NCBI RefSeq assembly: GCF_001949145.1
Contig: NW_019091544.1
Span: 257,847-321,846 of the forward strand
Source of the DNA: Acanthaster planci
Lineage: Eukaryota > Echinodermata > Asteroidea > Valvatida > Acanthasteridae
Direction of reading: 5' to 3'
Length of the DNA stretch: 64,000 nucleotides
Below the pieces are notes generated by a model. It was not told the DNA's origin. It was given only the letters and a program-made list of their open reading frames with translations, and ran no database searches. Positions 1 to 13,400 of the stretch are shown in pieces; the stretch's first letter is position 1, and each line of letters opens with the position of its first letter. A program made the translations under genes and the position numbers.

Positions 1-3000
1 AATTTACCAGAATTTTGAAGAGCATCTTTAGCACTTGCGCCATTTTCATCTGGTCACCTAGGTTACAACACTGGCTGCTCCAAGTGATCGTACCATTCAG
101 CATCATTTCCACCCAGTCAGACGAAAATACTGCCTGCAACACTTTCAGTTACAGTACGTAAAAACATAAGAATGTCATTACTAACCCAAAACTTCTTGAA
201 CGGCGAAGAAAATACAATCGCTGTTGAGCCTTCCTGACACAGTAGTTTACATGTTCATCCCATCCCAAAGAATTTAAAATAAAAAGTCCTTTCCACCTCT
301 TTCCCACTGATGCAAAGAGGCATGACATCATGATTCCCAGACCTGAAATCAGTTATTACTTCCTTTGTTTTGGCCACATTTAGCTCAGGAATGTTTCAGA
401 ACAACTTTTAACCGTTTGTCAACTTGCTCATGGTAATGACCTTCATCACTACGCAATTAACTAATCCAGGGAACAGAGAGAAAACGCCTAAGCCCCTACC
501 TTTGTCATTACAAACTTTTTAAAATTTTGATCCGCCATTCCATAATCCACGCAATGTTTGTAGTTCTCTTTCCTTCCAAAATAGTAGTTTTCAAAGACTT
601 GGTACTAATTTGGCTGAGACTGTTGACCGCCACTGGAAAGCTCAGTTCATAACATGCAAAATACGTTGTTTTATCACAATCACGAGATCTAATGAAACAC
701 ACTTTTGAGCCGATGCCGTAGTAAAGTACACACGCGGCGGCCTTACACAAGCAACCGCGCGCAAGCGTTAAATTCGATATTGTGAGATCGTACCATCGCC
801 AATGAAGATAATTATGAATATTCAGTTATAAGGACGGAGAGTATCAGCGGAAAGTTGCGGCAATAATGGTTCCTAGGGGTCTCATGATTTATGAAACGGA
901 CATAACAATGGCTTACTGTGCTTTAGCAGACATACCGGACACGCCACGATAGCCCGGGCACTTCAAACTCCTGGTGTCCGTCCTCCATACTCATACCGCC
1001 AGTCTTGCGTGTATACATGCACTCGTTAGAGTAGTTGTTAATTATGATTCTAACAAGCATGGGCAAAAATTGATCCCCATAATAACGACAGAGTGTGGAA
1101 AACGATGGAAGGCGGCGCATCGTGCATCGTGGGCGGCCCATGTACATTGTACAACGTACGTGAATTTGTTTTACCTCGAGCTCCCACTGGGAGACAAACT
1201 CACAAACAAATTCTCACCTTTGTGCCCTGCGCATCCCAGACGAGCTAGAGCTGCCCTTTGGAAATGAACAGGGCACAAATTCTACCGTCTTTTTCTCTGC
1301 TTCTGCAGATGTTTTCACTGTTGTCTTCAGACAGCCTTCTGTACAGGTAATTCCTTGAAACAGCAAGTACCTTGTTATGCCACTGTTCAAGACAATCTGC
1401 CTGCTCCAAATAATTGCCTTGAAAAAGGATCCCCCAAAGCCAATATATGTACACTGCAGCATCGTTCAAATTTCAGTTTCTAATCAAACTGAAAAACAAA
1501 ATAATAAACAAAGCAGCTGTAACATAAAAAGAAAGCACAAACTATCAGTTTTTGACACATTTATTTGGCAGTGGAAAGTTAAGTAAAACCTTTTATTCAA
1601 ACAAACATTTGTACACCTACATTAATTTTAAACAAACAAATGAAGAATTTATGGGGATGTAAACACCATACCAACTAGATTTTTATGCACAGCATAAAAT
1701 TCCATTTTTCCCACTGGAGCGTACACTAGAAATTTACATGACTTTTTTATGTATACATAGTTACAAAATGTACAACTGAGAGAAATAAAAGCTGCTTGGT
1801 GGTGAATTTGATTTAGGCCTATGTAAATAAAATGTTTTATACAAATTCGGTATGTGCAGCGAGAATGGGTTACAATGAGGTCCGATCATCATTTTCATCA
1901 AGGACATAGGGCACCTAAAATGGACTGGGGTTTCAGAAAAGTGAGAACACTTATCTGGCCATGGACGTACATGTATTTCGAGAAATTTACACATGCAAGT
2001 TTAATAATGTAATTTAATAATCCTAGTAATGTTTTGACCTGTTATACTGAATTAGAAATCCAAATGATTTCTTGGAATTAACTCGGCAATAATGTATTTA
2101 AAGAATGGCCAGAAATGCATGAATTTCAGATGCTTTCGCATTCATGTAAATCCGTCACTTGAAATTTCAGGTGTGAAACTATGATTTGTTGCAGTTGTTT
2201 TCATAGAAGAGCCACAAATAAAAAAAAGATCAGGAAAGACATTTATATCTAGCTATTTTCTGATTCTTCTGATCTTGATAACGAGTCCTTTAATTTAAAC
2301 GCAGTCAAACCTCATTAATAAGAGCACTGATCATGAAACAAAATACAATGTACATGTATGCAGGGAACTTGACAAGGAGTGTATAAGTAATTACATGTAC
2401 AAAGAAATTTACTAAAGTGGGATCTGAACCTATGACCTTTGGAAAACTGTACCAGTGCTCTACCAACTGAGCCGTCCAGCCCTACGTTGGTGGCTCTTCC
2501 CATTTGTCAATATCTGTGTCATCCATGGCGCTAGTCTGCTCATAACTCATTTAAGTCTGAATCTTTTGTTCAACATTTTTTTCATTCGTTCAAATACAAG
2601 CTTCCTGTAAATAAAGGTAATCTTGCACGTCCAAAGGACCTCTTATTACCGAGGTTCAACTGTACATTTAATTGCTTCAAACAGCAACTTCTAAATCCTT
2701 ATGTTTAGATAATCTGAGTGATCTGAAATTTATTACATGTACATTGCAACAGGACTCCCCCACCCCCCCAAAAAAACCAGTATAGAGTAAAAAATTGTAT
2801 TACAATACGATAGACCGACCCATAATTCAAGAAAAACGGATCTACTCCAAGTCTAGTCAACATAAAAATCTGCAAAAATTTCTTTGTTCAAGAATTGTGC
2901 ATGTGGATGCTACACAGTGACTAAGTTTATTCATAAACTGTAGGCCAACATCTGGAGAATTCTGCCGAACAACAAAAATAAACCACAAACTTCTAGAATT

Positions 3001-3375
3001 GTTGACTATTTTAGGGCAATGGACTAATATTTGAATGTTGACTAAACTGTTTAAAATCACTGAAAATGTTCTGTACTGCACATATGGATGCACATGTATA
3101 CTGTACCTCATTCCAGACAGGCTTAATCCATTTATGTGTGTTGTGATTAAGAAATGAAAATGTCACGTAAAATTAACATATGCTTTCTGCCAAAAACGTC
3201 AAGCTATGAAGTAAAACAAACCAAACTTTGAACTATGGTTAAAGAAAATGAACATCACTTCTCAAAGATCTTACAGCTCATGTGGTCCTAGAAGCACTTG
3301 CATTTGCTCAAACAATCAGATGTAATGAAATTCACAACCTTGTTCAATTTCCACCTTTATAACAAAAAGAATTAG
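1..3375. other. Intergenic region, no supported gene
   Basis: No coding sequence is supported here; open frames are short and lack family resemblance or splice context. It contains a partial copy of a dispersed repeat at about 500-640 (minus), a tRNA-derived SINE-like sequence near 2414-2486 (minus), and scattered ACATGT motifs. The part nearest 3375 should include the 3' UTR of the Tribbles gene, but no polyadenylation signal can be assigned with confidence. Confidence 0.6.
2414..2486 (-). repeat. tRNA-derived SINE-like sequence
   Basis: On the minus strand the sequence reads CGGCTCAGTTGGTAGAGC, a typical tRNA D-arm/A-box, followed about 30 nt later by GGTTCAGATCCC, one change from a T-arm/B-box (GGTTCGAATCCC). 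These are the internal RNA polymerase III promoter boxes. The flanks do not form a 7-bp acceptor stem, so this looks like the tRNA-related head of a SINE or a decayed tRNA, not a working tRNA gene. Element ends and target-site duplication could not be fixed. Confidence 0.55.
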
Positions 3376-5662
3376 CTATAAGAAAATGTCATCACTTTCT
3401 GGCAATGAGAAATCTGGAACCGTCTGGTCAAGCATTTTACTAGAATCCAGGAATGGATTGATTACGCCAGTGTTTTGACGAAACCATGGATGATGAAGAA
3501 CCTCTTCCGCTGTAAGACGCTCTGCTGGCTCAACACGCATGATGCTACGTAAAAGACATTTAGCCTGAGATGACACAAAATCAGGCACAGTGAACTTCCC
3601 ACGTCGGATCTTTGTGAACAATGAACTGGGCTCCGTGTCATGAAATGGGTAGCGCCCAACAAGCATTGTATACAGGATAACTCCCAGACTCCACACGTCG
3701 GCACACTTACCAGAGTAGCAAGGTTCACTGTTTAGAATCTCGGGGCTAACATATGCTGGGCAGCCATGTTTATCACAGAGTAGATCGCGATTACTGTTGT
3801 CAAGAATGTAAGCATCTTCAAGACCCTCTAGCATGAGTTCCGTTCTGAGAGGAAAAAGAGAAAGAAAATCTAACTTTTGACATGACAATGATGACAAAGA
3901 AAACTTTTACGCGCATGTACATCAAATTTTGAAATAATGCAATGTTTAAAAACCTTGGATCCTTCCTCATTAAAGGGGTTAGTAGCTGTTTGAGTTTGAG
4001 CTGAAAAAGGGGATTCCTCTTTCAAAACTAGGTTTTAGTCATAAATTGATTGGTAATGCTCTCCATGTGCCAGAATGCCGAACCAGACCTGCTCCCACAC
4101 ACGTCATGCATGTTCCACAGAACTGGATGGAGGTAACGAAGCAAGGCTATGTTTCAAGGATTTCAACTGCCTACAACTGACTCCATGAAATGTGTGATGT
4201 GTTTGAGGCGCTTACATTGAATTCGATTCACAGAAGTTCTTCGCACTCATAACTCAACTATGTACATGTAAACTGCCACAGGTTTAGCCAGTTTTACACT
4301 GAATTAACTTAAATGTACATGCATGTATTTACTCAAGTTTATGCTCATACAATTATTTGTTTATAAATAATTTAAGTTCCCTTTTTTTATAATCCATACG
4401 TCAGTTTTTATTATTAGTTGTTTGTTTTTTTTGCATGATACCTGTAAATGCATGTTATGACTTCCATCCCTAGATCAGGCGTAAATTTGAGCATTGGCAT
4501 CTATTGAGGCTTAAGTCAACTGAAACAACTGAAAAAAAAAATCTTTTTAAATGTCTAGATAGACTCTGCTTCAGAACGAACTCAAAATATTTATTATGAA
4601 TTAAATTAATAATGCCACATACGTTTACCAAAAGAGCATGTTACCAGTAAACTGTTCGACAAGAAGTGAATGACCAGTAGTACACGAAGAGACACTTTCG
4701 TTTATAAGCTTGTGGTCTATACAACATGATTGATTCTTTCCTCATGCGTCAGTCATAGTTAATTCAATTTCCCAGGCAGTTACTATTTCAGGATGCAAGC
4801 TTTTTTGAATATGTGCCGCGACACCAATTATAGTAACATGGAGCAAAAGCAAAGGACAATTACTCAGACAAGGACAAGCTACAGTTGTTCTCAAGTCACT
4901 TACCTTTGAGCATTTTTAAAGGTGAACTTGCGTAGCTTAAGATCTCGCAGCACAATGCCCGCTTCATGGCAGTGAACAACAGCCAATACCATCTGATAGA
5001 AGAGCCTGCTTGCCTCCTCTTCTTTCAGCTTACGCTTGCTGCGAACATACTGGTGCATATCACCATAGTCACGCAGGAAGAAAGCGTAAGCCTTCTCTTC
5101 TCCAATGAGCACTTCTTGGATCTGGGATATATTGTCATGTGGCTCAAGCTTGAAGTTTGGCGCAAACTTCTCTGTGTACTTCTTTGCCTCCACAACCTGC
5201 AGAGTGAAATCAGAAAATGGCACATGAGAAATTAACATTTAAGTGAGCAAAAAACATGCTCGTAGGCAAATAAACCATAATAAATAGGCCTACAGCCAAA
5301 ATAGCTCCTATGACTTCCATTGTAAACATGACTAAAATTCCAAATGGGAAAAAGAAATTTAAAGCTTTTGAAGAGAAATATTGTAGACCTATACTTACTT
5401 TGCATTTTGTTTCTTCGTGAGTAACTGCATCCAGTGCACGGAACACACTCAACTCAGTTTCCTCAGTAAGAAGATAACCACCGATCTTTGACAGGACATG
5501 AGGTTCCTTGGGTACAAAATTCGGTGGGGTAGGTGCCGATAAATTCGGACTGAAACTGCAATATGAATTGGTTAAATCGGGTGGTGTGTCCAAATGCACA
5601 AACGCTTTTCTCCGACTCCGATCATTTTGGATCGGAATGGGGAGAGAGCGTTGAACGTTCAT
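3376..5662 (-). CDS. TRIB: Tribbles-family pseudokinase
   Basis: Three exons join in phase: 5399-5662, 4904-5196 and 3376-3844, giving 341 aa, close to vertebrate TRIB2. Tribbles proteins are pseudokinase scaffolds that bring substrates to the COP1 ubiquitin ligase and bind MAPK kinases. The protein has an unstructured N-terminus (1 to about 60), then a kinase-like fold. The HRD catalytic loop is replaced by LRD (about 171-173) and the DFG motif by GLE (193-195), as expected for this family, which carries SLE at that site. The ATP-lysine position falls at K88, the last codon of exon 1. The C-terminal tail carries the MEK1-binding-like VLHHPWF (301-307) and a consensus COP1-binding DQTVPD (325-330). 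The start at 5662 is the first ATG of the exon; a GTG lies three codons upstream. Paralogue within the family (1, 2 or 3) cannot be named. Confidence 0.93.
3845..4903 (-). other. Tribbles intron 2
   Basis: The intron is bounded by GTAAGT at 4898-4903 and CAG at 3845-3847 on the minus strand and is phase 2. I see no gene, only AT-rich sequence with poly-T runs and ACATGTA motifs. Confidence 0.85.
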
Positions 5663-7690
5663 CGGCCTCACCGTTGAAAAAAAAATCGCTCAGTAACTAG
5701 TTACCTGACCCCAACAAATGAAGCTGTGTCAAGTCAACGCCAAAGTCCTCAAAGCCAAACTTGCAAACTAGTTGAAGTCCACGAGTGAAGATGATATTGA
5801 TGTAATGTTGGGTAATACCTATCACATGGAAGACTTCAGGGTTAACCTGCAATAACCTTTTGCGAAAGTCCAGGGCAAGAGCGGGTGACAGTTGATTGTG
5901 AAATGCCTGTTCAGATTTAGTCACGAGACAAACAAAGGTCAATATCCCATCCACAGAATGACAATGGAGCCTAGGCTAAGCCACGTAATCCTACATGTAG
6001 TCGTACAACGGTCAACTGGAGTTCTGCGCCTACAATCGGGTAAAGCAGTCCTTGAAAGTTCGTGATAAAATACGAATCTGTACACTATTTACAAGCAAAG
6101 AATAAAACTACAAGTCCGACATTTCCTGAGAAAATAGAAGTCTTCAGAGTCTATCTGTACATGTACACTGTACGTGTAGGCCTACGTGTGTGTACATATG
6201 CACGATCAGGTACGAAGAGACTCAGGCATGATGTATATTTTTGGCCACGGTGGAATAACTTGAAACTGCTCAGCAGTTCAGTTCTGCCTGAGGAAGAAAA
6301 TATTTCAGTATTGATGCTTAAAGACGTGGAATTCGTTCACTCGTCATAAATATGACATTTAGTGTTGTTATTTCACAACACAGGCACACGTGAAGAGTAT
6401 TTCAGTTCGCAGTGAGCTGTTGATGACTGACTCCCAACAAATTTGATGACGCAATCCGCGTTACCTCCCCACCACGTACACAGCGACAATGACAACCGAG
6501 CGAGTTCCCGGGCCAAATCGGGTCCTGCTTCCAAACTAACACTGGTGATTTTCGATGGTTCTCGCGAGCAGGTATGGACTGATCTTTTGGTCACAGATGA
6601 TCTGCAGTAGTTACTAGCAGGAACTCCGCAAACAGCCAACGCTGGGTTGGCCCAGATGTGCGCCAATCCCGCTCAAAGGCGAGAAGTACTGCTCAGATGC
6701 GTCGGTGCCATTTTGCTCGCCAGTTAGATATGAAGTCTAGTTAATTTACTAGTGCAGTTGTACGTGTATTTGATATAAGACCACCACGTACATGTAGCTA
6801 CAGCGCTAGCTGACCACAATCGCGAGTGCATACAAAAATACACGTCGCGCACGACACAGTCAATCAGTCTGGCTCACGGCCATCAGGGAATATTAGTATA
6901 TATTTATCCGCACATTCCGTTTTCCCATGACGTACGTCGTCACTCTAAGAGCAGATTAATTCAAAACGCAATCATATCCGCAGTAATATGTATCTTGTCT
7001 AATTTGCTGGAGAAAATAACGAACATCAGATTCTCACAGATTCGATTTTGTAAATTTATTCGGGGCACTGCTTTCTTTGCGCGAAATTTCACTGCGTGAA
7101 TCGACATCGGACCACTACCGTGATTGCGACATACAGCCGACATGACGCAATCTTTTCATTTGAATATCAAGGCAAGCCGACCCAGCCGCATGCCATATTT
7201 GGTAACGCTGTTCCCAAATTTGGCCATCAACCGTAACAAGGGCTGACGCAACAGTATTTCCAGTGATTACTAGTGGATCGGCGTTTAGTGGTGGGTTGAA
7301 AAGTTCATTGATAGGGTCCAAACTTTTGAGTGCGCGGAAGTATGAAGGATGACGTAGACGGTGGTTAGTTTTCTAAGAACTGTTTCTTTTCCCTTGAAAG
7401 AGTCTGTTTGGGTAGATTTTTAACCCCGTTTCGTACAGCTTGAGTTTATCCATTTGGAGTGACTGAAAGCACCTGACCTTTTTGTCAGAGTTCCTTATCG
7501 TTACTATAATCATGATAATATGTGCTGATCAACTTTGCACGTTTTTGTCATGATGACAGTTGATTCCTTATCTTAAAATCGTCTCTGACCTTGAAGGCTT
7601 ATAATTTTCTAAGCTGCTGAAGGGTTGGAATTACTCTCTCTTTCAAAGCTTATTCTTCAACTTCATTTCGCACGTCTCTACGTCTCAAAT
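5663..7690. other. Upstream region of the Tribbles gene
   Basis: This should hold the 5' UTR and promoter of the minus-strand Tribbles gene. A CRE-like ATGACGTAC lies near 6927. An 85-codon minus-strand frame (5697-5954) has no recognised family and no clear splice link to exon 1, so it is not called a gene. No TATA box can be assigned. Confidence 0.4.
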
Positions 7691-7915
7691 ATATGATTTC
7701 CGAGCTTTTGGTAACTGAGTACCTTCTTCAGGCAGATTCTTGGGGCAAGCAGATTCAGTGAATCTGCTTGCCCTGAAGAAGGTACTCAATTATCTGCTTG
7801 CCCTGAAGAAGGTACTCAGTTACCAAAAGCTCGGAAATCATATTTCAGAGCACTGATTTAATCTTATATTCTTGTTGATATTCTGATCACGGTGCTACGC
7901 AGCCCTTCCATATTT
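7690..7915. mobile_element. Foldback (hairpin) element with 30-bp internal duplication
   Basis: About 7695-7757 is the reverse complement of about 7758-7842, so the region would fold into a near-perfect hairpin. The right arm carries two tandem copies of a 30-bp unit (at 7762 and 7792). The tail at 7843-7915 is an AT-rich module ending CACGGTGCTACGCAGCCC, which recurs at about 20660-20722. It is probably a non-autonomous element. Confidence 0.6.
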
Positions 7916-7942
7916 CTCTGATCTACTCACTGCTTCGGTTGC

Positions 7943-8075
7943 AAAAAGGGGGGGGGGTTATTGCTAATGAAGACAATTATCACCCGTGACCATTAGTGTT
8001 AGAGAGTNAAGGGGGGGGGGGTTATTGCTAATGAAGACAATTATCACCCGTGACCATTAGTGTTAGAGAGTGTGA
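7943..8075. repeat. 64-bp tandem duplication across an N
   Basis: A poly-G run followed by TTATTGCTAATGAAGACAAT and about 40 further bases is repeated almost exactly on both sides of a single N at 8008. The identity and the N suggest an unmerged assembly join rather than a real tandem repeat. Confidence 0.6.
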
Positions 8076-8099
8076 CTTAACAACATATAACCAACATAT

Positions 8100-8570
8100 A
8101 TGGGTACAGTCCACCAATTCAAGCCCCATTGAAAACAGTGTAAAATCAGCACTCTTCAGGGCCCAATAACATGCACGCCAACATCCCTGAGATTTCTGAA
8201 ACACAAATGAAATTTTTTTCTGGTCACTAATCTTTCAATTTCTTTTCAATTTTTTGAGGGTTAACCAATTACATTTTAAATACTCCCACAAAACAAAATC
8301 ACCACTCAAAAAGAGATTTTTCCGAAGTCTGATTGCAGCCATTTTTCAAGTTGCAACCCTCAACTTTCTCGGGCACTTAGGACCATTTTTCAACCGTAGT
8401 TTTTAGCCATTCTGCTCTCATATGAAAGCTTAAAGACCCAAGGAGTTGATCCTGGCAAGGATTTACACAATTTCACCAATTTGGGGGCCAAACAATCTCC
8501 TTTTTCAAAGATACAGTGGGGGTACTTTTAATGCTAATGCCGGAAACTGTCACTTGAGTTATGGTCTGCA
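8100..8570 (+). repeat. Dispersed repeat, copy 1 (pair with about 10105-10475)
   Basis: This block shares several hundred bases with about 10105-10475 in the same orientation, including CCATTGAAAACAGTGTAAAA and TCTGATTGCAGCCATTTTTC. The second copy is shorter and contains six Ns at 10174-10179. No protein-coding capacity is visible. It is probably an uncharacterised interspersed repeat. Confidence 0.6.
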
Positions 8571-8699
8571 CCCTTTATATACACCCATTTTTCAATGTGT
8601 AACCAGGTCGAGTTTTCGTATTCTTTACTCTTACCCGACACCGGTTCCTGCTAATGTTTCTTCTGTTTTTAGTCACGCTCCACCTTTCTGTACGTGTAC

Positions 8700-8740
8700 G
8701 CCATAGTGCATGTACATGTACATGTACATGTACTGTACTT
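8700..8740. repeat. (ACATGT)n palindromic microsatellite
   Basis: Tandem TGTACA/ACATGT hexamers occur here. Because the hexamer is its own reverse complement, the tract reads the same on both strands. It is the densest run of a motif found throughout the window. Confidence 0.75.
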
Positions 8741-9754
8741 TGCGCGGCGCGGCGGCGCTCCGGCCTTTTTCGATCGCTTGTGCCCAAATATTTATAGCGC
8801 CCTCTGGCGATTCACAAAACTTTTTTTGTTACTGCGCGCGTCTCCAAAATTTAATTGTCGTTCTTTTGTTTAAATTCAATACCGGGCATTCTTGGGTGTC
8901 AGCTGCGTACCGGGCATTCTTGGGCGTCGTTGGGTTAACTTGTAAAGTGACACAGTAGGAGAAGGCTGATTTCGATCCAGCTAGCACAGCTACCGCACGT
9001 CGATCTGTTTGCTCGTGCATCTACACAGATTTTGTGCAGCACTTGCTATCATTTTTGCCGCACATGAATCATAAAGGCATGAACGGCCAGTCCAGGTGCA
9101 CGTGGTAAGTAGGACCTTTGAATAAACTACCTGTACATAACTTTTTTTATGCCGTTTCTAATGCCATAGAGTTTTTATTAGTGGAGCCACCCGGTCACAA
9201 ATGTTAGACACCAAACAACACCGAATGGTTGAGAATGCATCAAAAACCTCAACCTCCAGAGAAAAATTTAAAAAAATGTCTATTGGCTGTTTAATGGGGA
9301 GAAAATGCTCAAGGTCAACCTATAGCGAATGTGCGCAAACTACTGCAGACTGCCTATCTACACTACTAGTGGAAACACATTATGCAGTAAGCATCTCAAA
9401 ATTACACTTTTTCACATGAAGCAGCTTCCACCAACTGTTCCTAGCTGTTCCTACTGATAATGGGGAGGGTTACCTTGGCTAGACACTGCGATATGCAGAG
9501 GCCAAGTGCACGCAAGACATCAAACTTTGGTCATGCTTTAACATGGAAGCTCACCGTAGATGTTACTCCAGTTGACAGGCTCTAGTCCAAGGGTTGAAAA
9601 CGTGAGCCCAAAATAGGGCACTGCCAACACAAGAGTGGAACAAATCACAAAGGAGAGTGTCTCAAAAAATTTGAGTCACCTGTGCATATCCACGAATTAC
9701 TCAGTTGGTACCAAGGCTGTAAGCTTGACCATCTAAAATTGAACCGCCCCCCCC

Positions 9755-9835
9755 CCAATTTGGGGTTGGCTTCTGTTAGGGTTAGCCTTCATTAGGGTTG
9801 GCATCGGCTGGGGTTACGCTCTGTTAGGGTTGGAT
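9755..9835 (+). repeat. Degenerate TTAGGG-containing short tandem repeat
   Basis: GTTAGGGTT-like cores recur about every 18 bases with variable spacers. They resemble an interstitial telomere-like patch but are too diverged and too short to call telomeric. Confidence 0.35.
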
Positions 9836-10104
9836 CCAACTTTTCTAGGTTTCATTCAGTCCATCCTAATCAAAGAATTTCATGAAACCGACTCGCACAA
9901 AAAATTACAAAGTTACATGTTCCTCATGCAATTACCTGGATATTTATCGTGTTCGACAATCCAGTATCTCTGATGTCTCATAATCCATAAAACTTTTATT
10001 CATGGCTAGTTGTGGCTCCACCACTGCCAGGACCAACATAAACAACAGGGATGATTTTTAAACCCAGCTGCCACTACTGCCTGGACACCGCCATTTTGAA
10101 ATAT

Positions 10105-10475
10105 AGGGTCCAGTCCACTAATTCAAGCCCCATTGAAAACAGTGTAAAATCAGCACCGTTCAGGGCCCAATAANNNNNNTTTTTAATTTTTTCTCACAAA
10201 ACAAAATCACCCCCCCCCAAAAAAGCAATTTTTCCGAAGTCTGATTGCAGCCATTTTTCAAGTGGCAGCCCTCAACTTTCTCGAGCACTTAGGACCATTT
10301 TTCAACCGTAGTGTTTTAGCCATTCTGCTCTCATATGAAAGCTCAAAGACCCAGGGAGTTGATCCTGGCAAGGATTTACACAATCTCACCATTTTGGGGC
10401 CAAACAATCTCCTTTTTCAAAAGATACTGTGGAAGGGGGGGGGGCACTTTTAATTGTAATGAGCTGCCAGAAACT
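10105..10475 (+). repeat. Dispersed repeat, copy 2
   Basis: This is a direct-orientation copy of 8100-8570, interrupted by six Ns at 10174-10179. Poly-C and poly-G runs differ in length between copies. Confidence 0.6.
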
Positions 10476-13400
10476 CTGAATTAGTAGTCTGAACTCACAT
10501 AGGATTGATGCAACTGTTAATAGCGCCCTCTTGACGCTATCTCGCAACCGCAGATTGTACACGCTAGGCCACCCTGAAATACTCTACTTCGTGGGCTCCG
10601 TCTCTAAGGCTTCGGCCGTTTTTTTTGCTACCTGACCTACCTTAGCAAGTTATAGCGCAAATGTAAGTCTTATCGTGCCACCTAACCTCAAATAAGATGC
10701 AACATAAAAAATAAAAGAATGATACAATGGAGCTTGAATTAGTTCAGTCATAGGTTCCGTGCAACCCCCCCGGGGGGGTGAAATTTGATTCGATATGTTC
10801 GCAGGATTGCGTGTGGATTCATTGTCACTCTCCGTTTCAAAAAAAGGCTGCTCCCCGTCTTTATGAACGTTTACTTTTTGAGTGGTGATTTTGATTTGGA
10901 TGGATAATTAAAAAGCTTAGGCAGTTAACCAAGTGAACTTATGAAAATGCAGGTGCGACTAAATCTAGTTTACGTAACCTCGGGGACTACGGTTGGCAAT
11001 AATTTGGCACCGCACTTTGCTGATTAACACAATGTCGAACGAGGTTTCTTCGATTCAATACTGTTTCAACGATATGCTTGGAATACCATTGGTAGGTCTG
11101 GTGCAAGTCCAATTTTGACAAGTTACCAACTGGTTTTTCTCTAACATTTGTCACTGATGTCATTTGTCGATGTCACTTAAAAATGCTTTGTATATTGTCA
11201 TACCTCCAATCCGCAAAATTCAACTCCTAAAAACAGTCAAACGCGTCCACAAAGGGATTCAGTGAGAATTTGGATAATCAGATGCTGGTATTACAGTTTT
11301 CATTAAATTTGGGAATAGAGACGTTTCATATTTAGTGCACTAATGTAATGGGCGTAAATTCTGATGGGATGTGGTATATATCACCCCCTTCCCCATTTTT
11401 GTGGTAAGAAAAAATAACTAAAGCAGATTGTAATGAATTTTTGATGGCTTCGCCACTGACTTATGCACCTCAGTGTGCGGTATGTTGTATTAGAGTGCAA
11501 CAGAAGTGCGGTTTATGTGCGAAACCCAGTATTGCACTTCACTGCGCCTCATGCGATCTTCAAGTGCAAGTTGCCCGAAAATAGTGTGGCGGTGTGATTG
11601 TTTTCCCCGGGCCTAACCTAAGTTTGAGGGTCAAGTCTGCAACCGGTTGGGGTCTCGACTCTAACCTAAACTCGGTTCCTCCTCGGTGCAGAGATCGCTC
11701 AAAGCGACCTAAAGGCTAAGGGAGCAGATCCGTTTTGGTGGAAATATATCGCCGATTATGATGATTGTGATGATCTCTGCCAATTAAACAATACACAACA
11801 AGATGGACACCTGACAATTAGATTGCCGGTAATCTCAACAACAATGTGATTTATTCAGACATTAAACAAATAATTAATTGATCAAGTGATTAGGGATAAT
11901 CCGTATTGGTTAAGCTTTATTACAACCTCTTTTGTTTTGCGTGGTCTTGAGGAGAGGCTATTAGCAATACACAGTTGTCGCACTGCGTCGCGCCAATCAG
12001 CAACGCACGGACTACTGTCGCCTCGCGCAACTCCTACATGCAATGCACAAAACAATGCCGCACCACATGAACGTTATCAGCAATGCATGTCTAACGTTGC
12101 CAACACGAGACCAATTACCAAAGCTGGACCCAAGTCGCACTGCACATCTCAATGGCGCACTGCCTAAACAACATCGCATAGCCCAATGTCACTATAGCGA
12201 TACGGCCCGCATACACTAAGCACCACAGCACCACAGCACCACAGCACCGTGGGCCCAGCCCAAATCTGCACATGCAAGTGAACGGCTACACTGTACAACG
12301 TGTACAAGGCTACACGGAGACAGTCTGCCCGCCCCTAGCATATAGCAGCATTCACAACGTTAACACGCGCCACAGTATGGAATTCCTTATCTGCCGTCGT
12401 CCGTGGTCCGTCGCCTTTTGCTTTTTGTTGTGTCCCAATTCTGCCATTTACCAGTTCCAAACATACCATTTTCCGTCGCCTGTCGTGCGTCGTCCGTCGT
12501 GCGTCGCGCGTCGCCCGTCGTGCGTCGTCCATCAAATGGGTTGCATACTAGGGCCTACAAAAGCCGGGATTTAACATTGAATGTGATGATTCCATTCACT
12601 TTTAAGGATCTTTTCCTAATAGGCAAGTACAAATCCCACCTGCAAAGCATAGGCCTAATTATCTACATCTTGCAATCTTGGTGTCATCTGAAAGGGCACA
12701 TGTTGCTCTATTTATGCATATAAGTTTCATATCCATATTTGCAAGTAGTTAGGGGTATATCTGCGAAAGGAAGTATTATTAGTCCCATTATTAATGCCAA
12801 TAATGCTAGACTACCCCTGCCCTTTGACAAGAAAATATCGCCTTTATGAGAATTCAACCAAGTGTTTTTGGGGAAAAACATTTTCAGCAAAAATGTTCAG
12901 GCCAACTTATCCTCAGTCTTATTCTAATTTGCATACTGTAAAAATGTGCCGACTTGTTTTCATCAAATTCCAGAAAGAAATCTGCCAACCGATACAGATA
13001 TTCCATTTTGTCCTCTCAATTTCACCTCGAAATCCCGAAATACTAGTCAGTGCTGTGGATAACAAACTGTTATTAAATGTATTGTTAGGGGGTAATTACC
13101 AGTTGGTTTAAGTTTCAGAAAATGTGACGTGTTGGTTTCTGTGGGTGTGTATGCCATGGTGGATAGACCAATGAGAACAGGTTGTCCAGCACATCAGCAT
13201 TATTTATGGAGCTAATAAGTAACGTTACTGTTTAAAAGACTTCTGTGAGCCTACCTGCAACTCAAGTCATGTCTAATTTGGAGTATACAGCAGATTTCAT
13301 CATAAGTATACCCGCCCTCAAAATAATGTTGAATCAGTTCGTCTATTATGAAAACTATTAAGGAATCACGCATTGTAAATAATTTATTATTTACATTCAG

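Noticed and set aside
2414-2486. Functional tRNA gene
   Set aside because: A-box and B-box are present but no acceptor stem pairs, and the T-arm is altered; SINE-like is the better reading.
5697-5954. 85-codon minus-strand frame upstream of Tribbles
   Set aside because: Unrecognised sequence and no splice sites linking it to exon 1; it may be 5' UTR or chance.
9755-9835. Interstitial telomere
   Set aside because: TTAGGG cores are separated by variable spacers and are too few.
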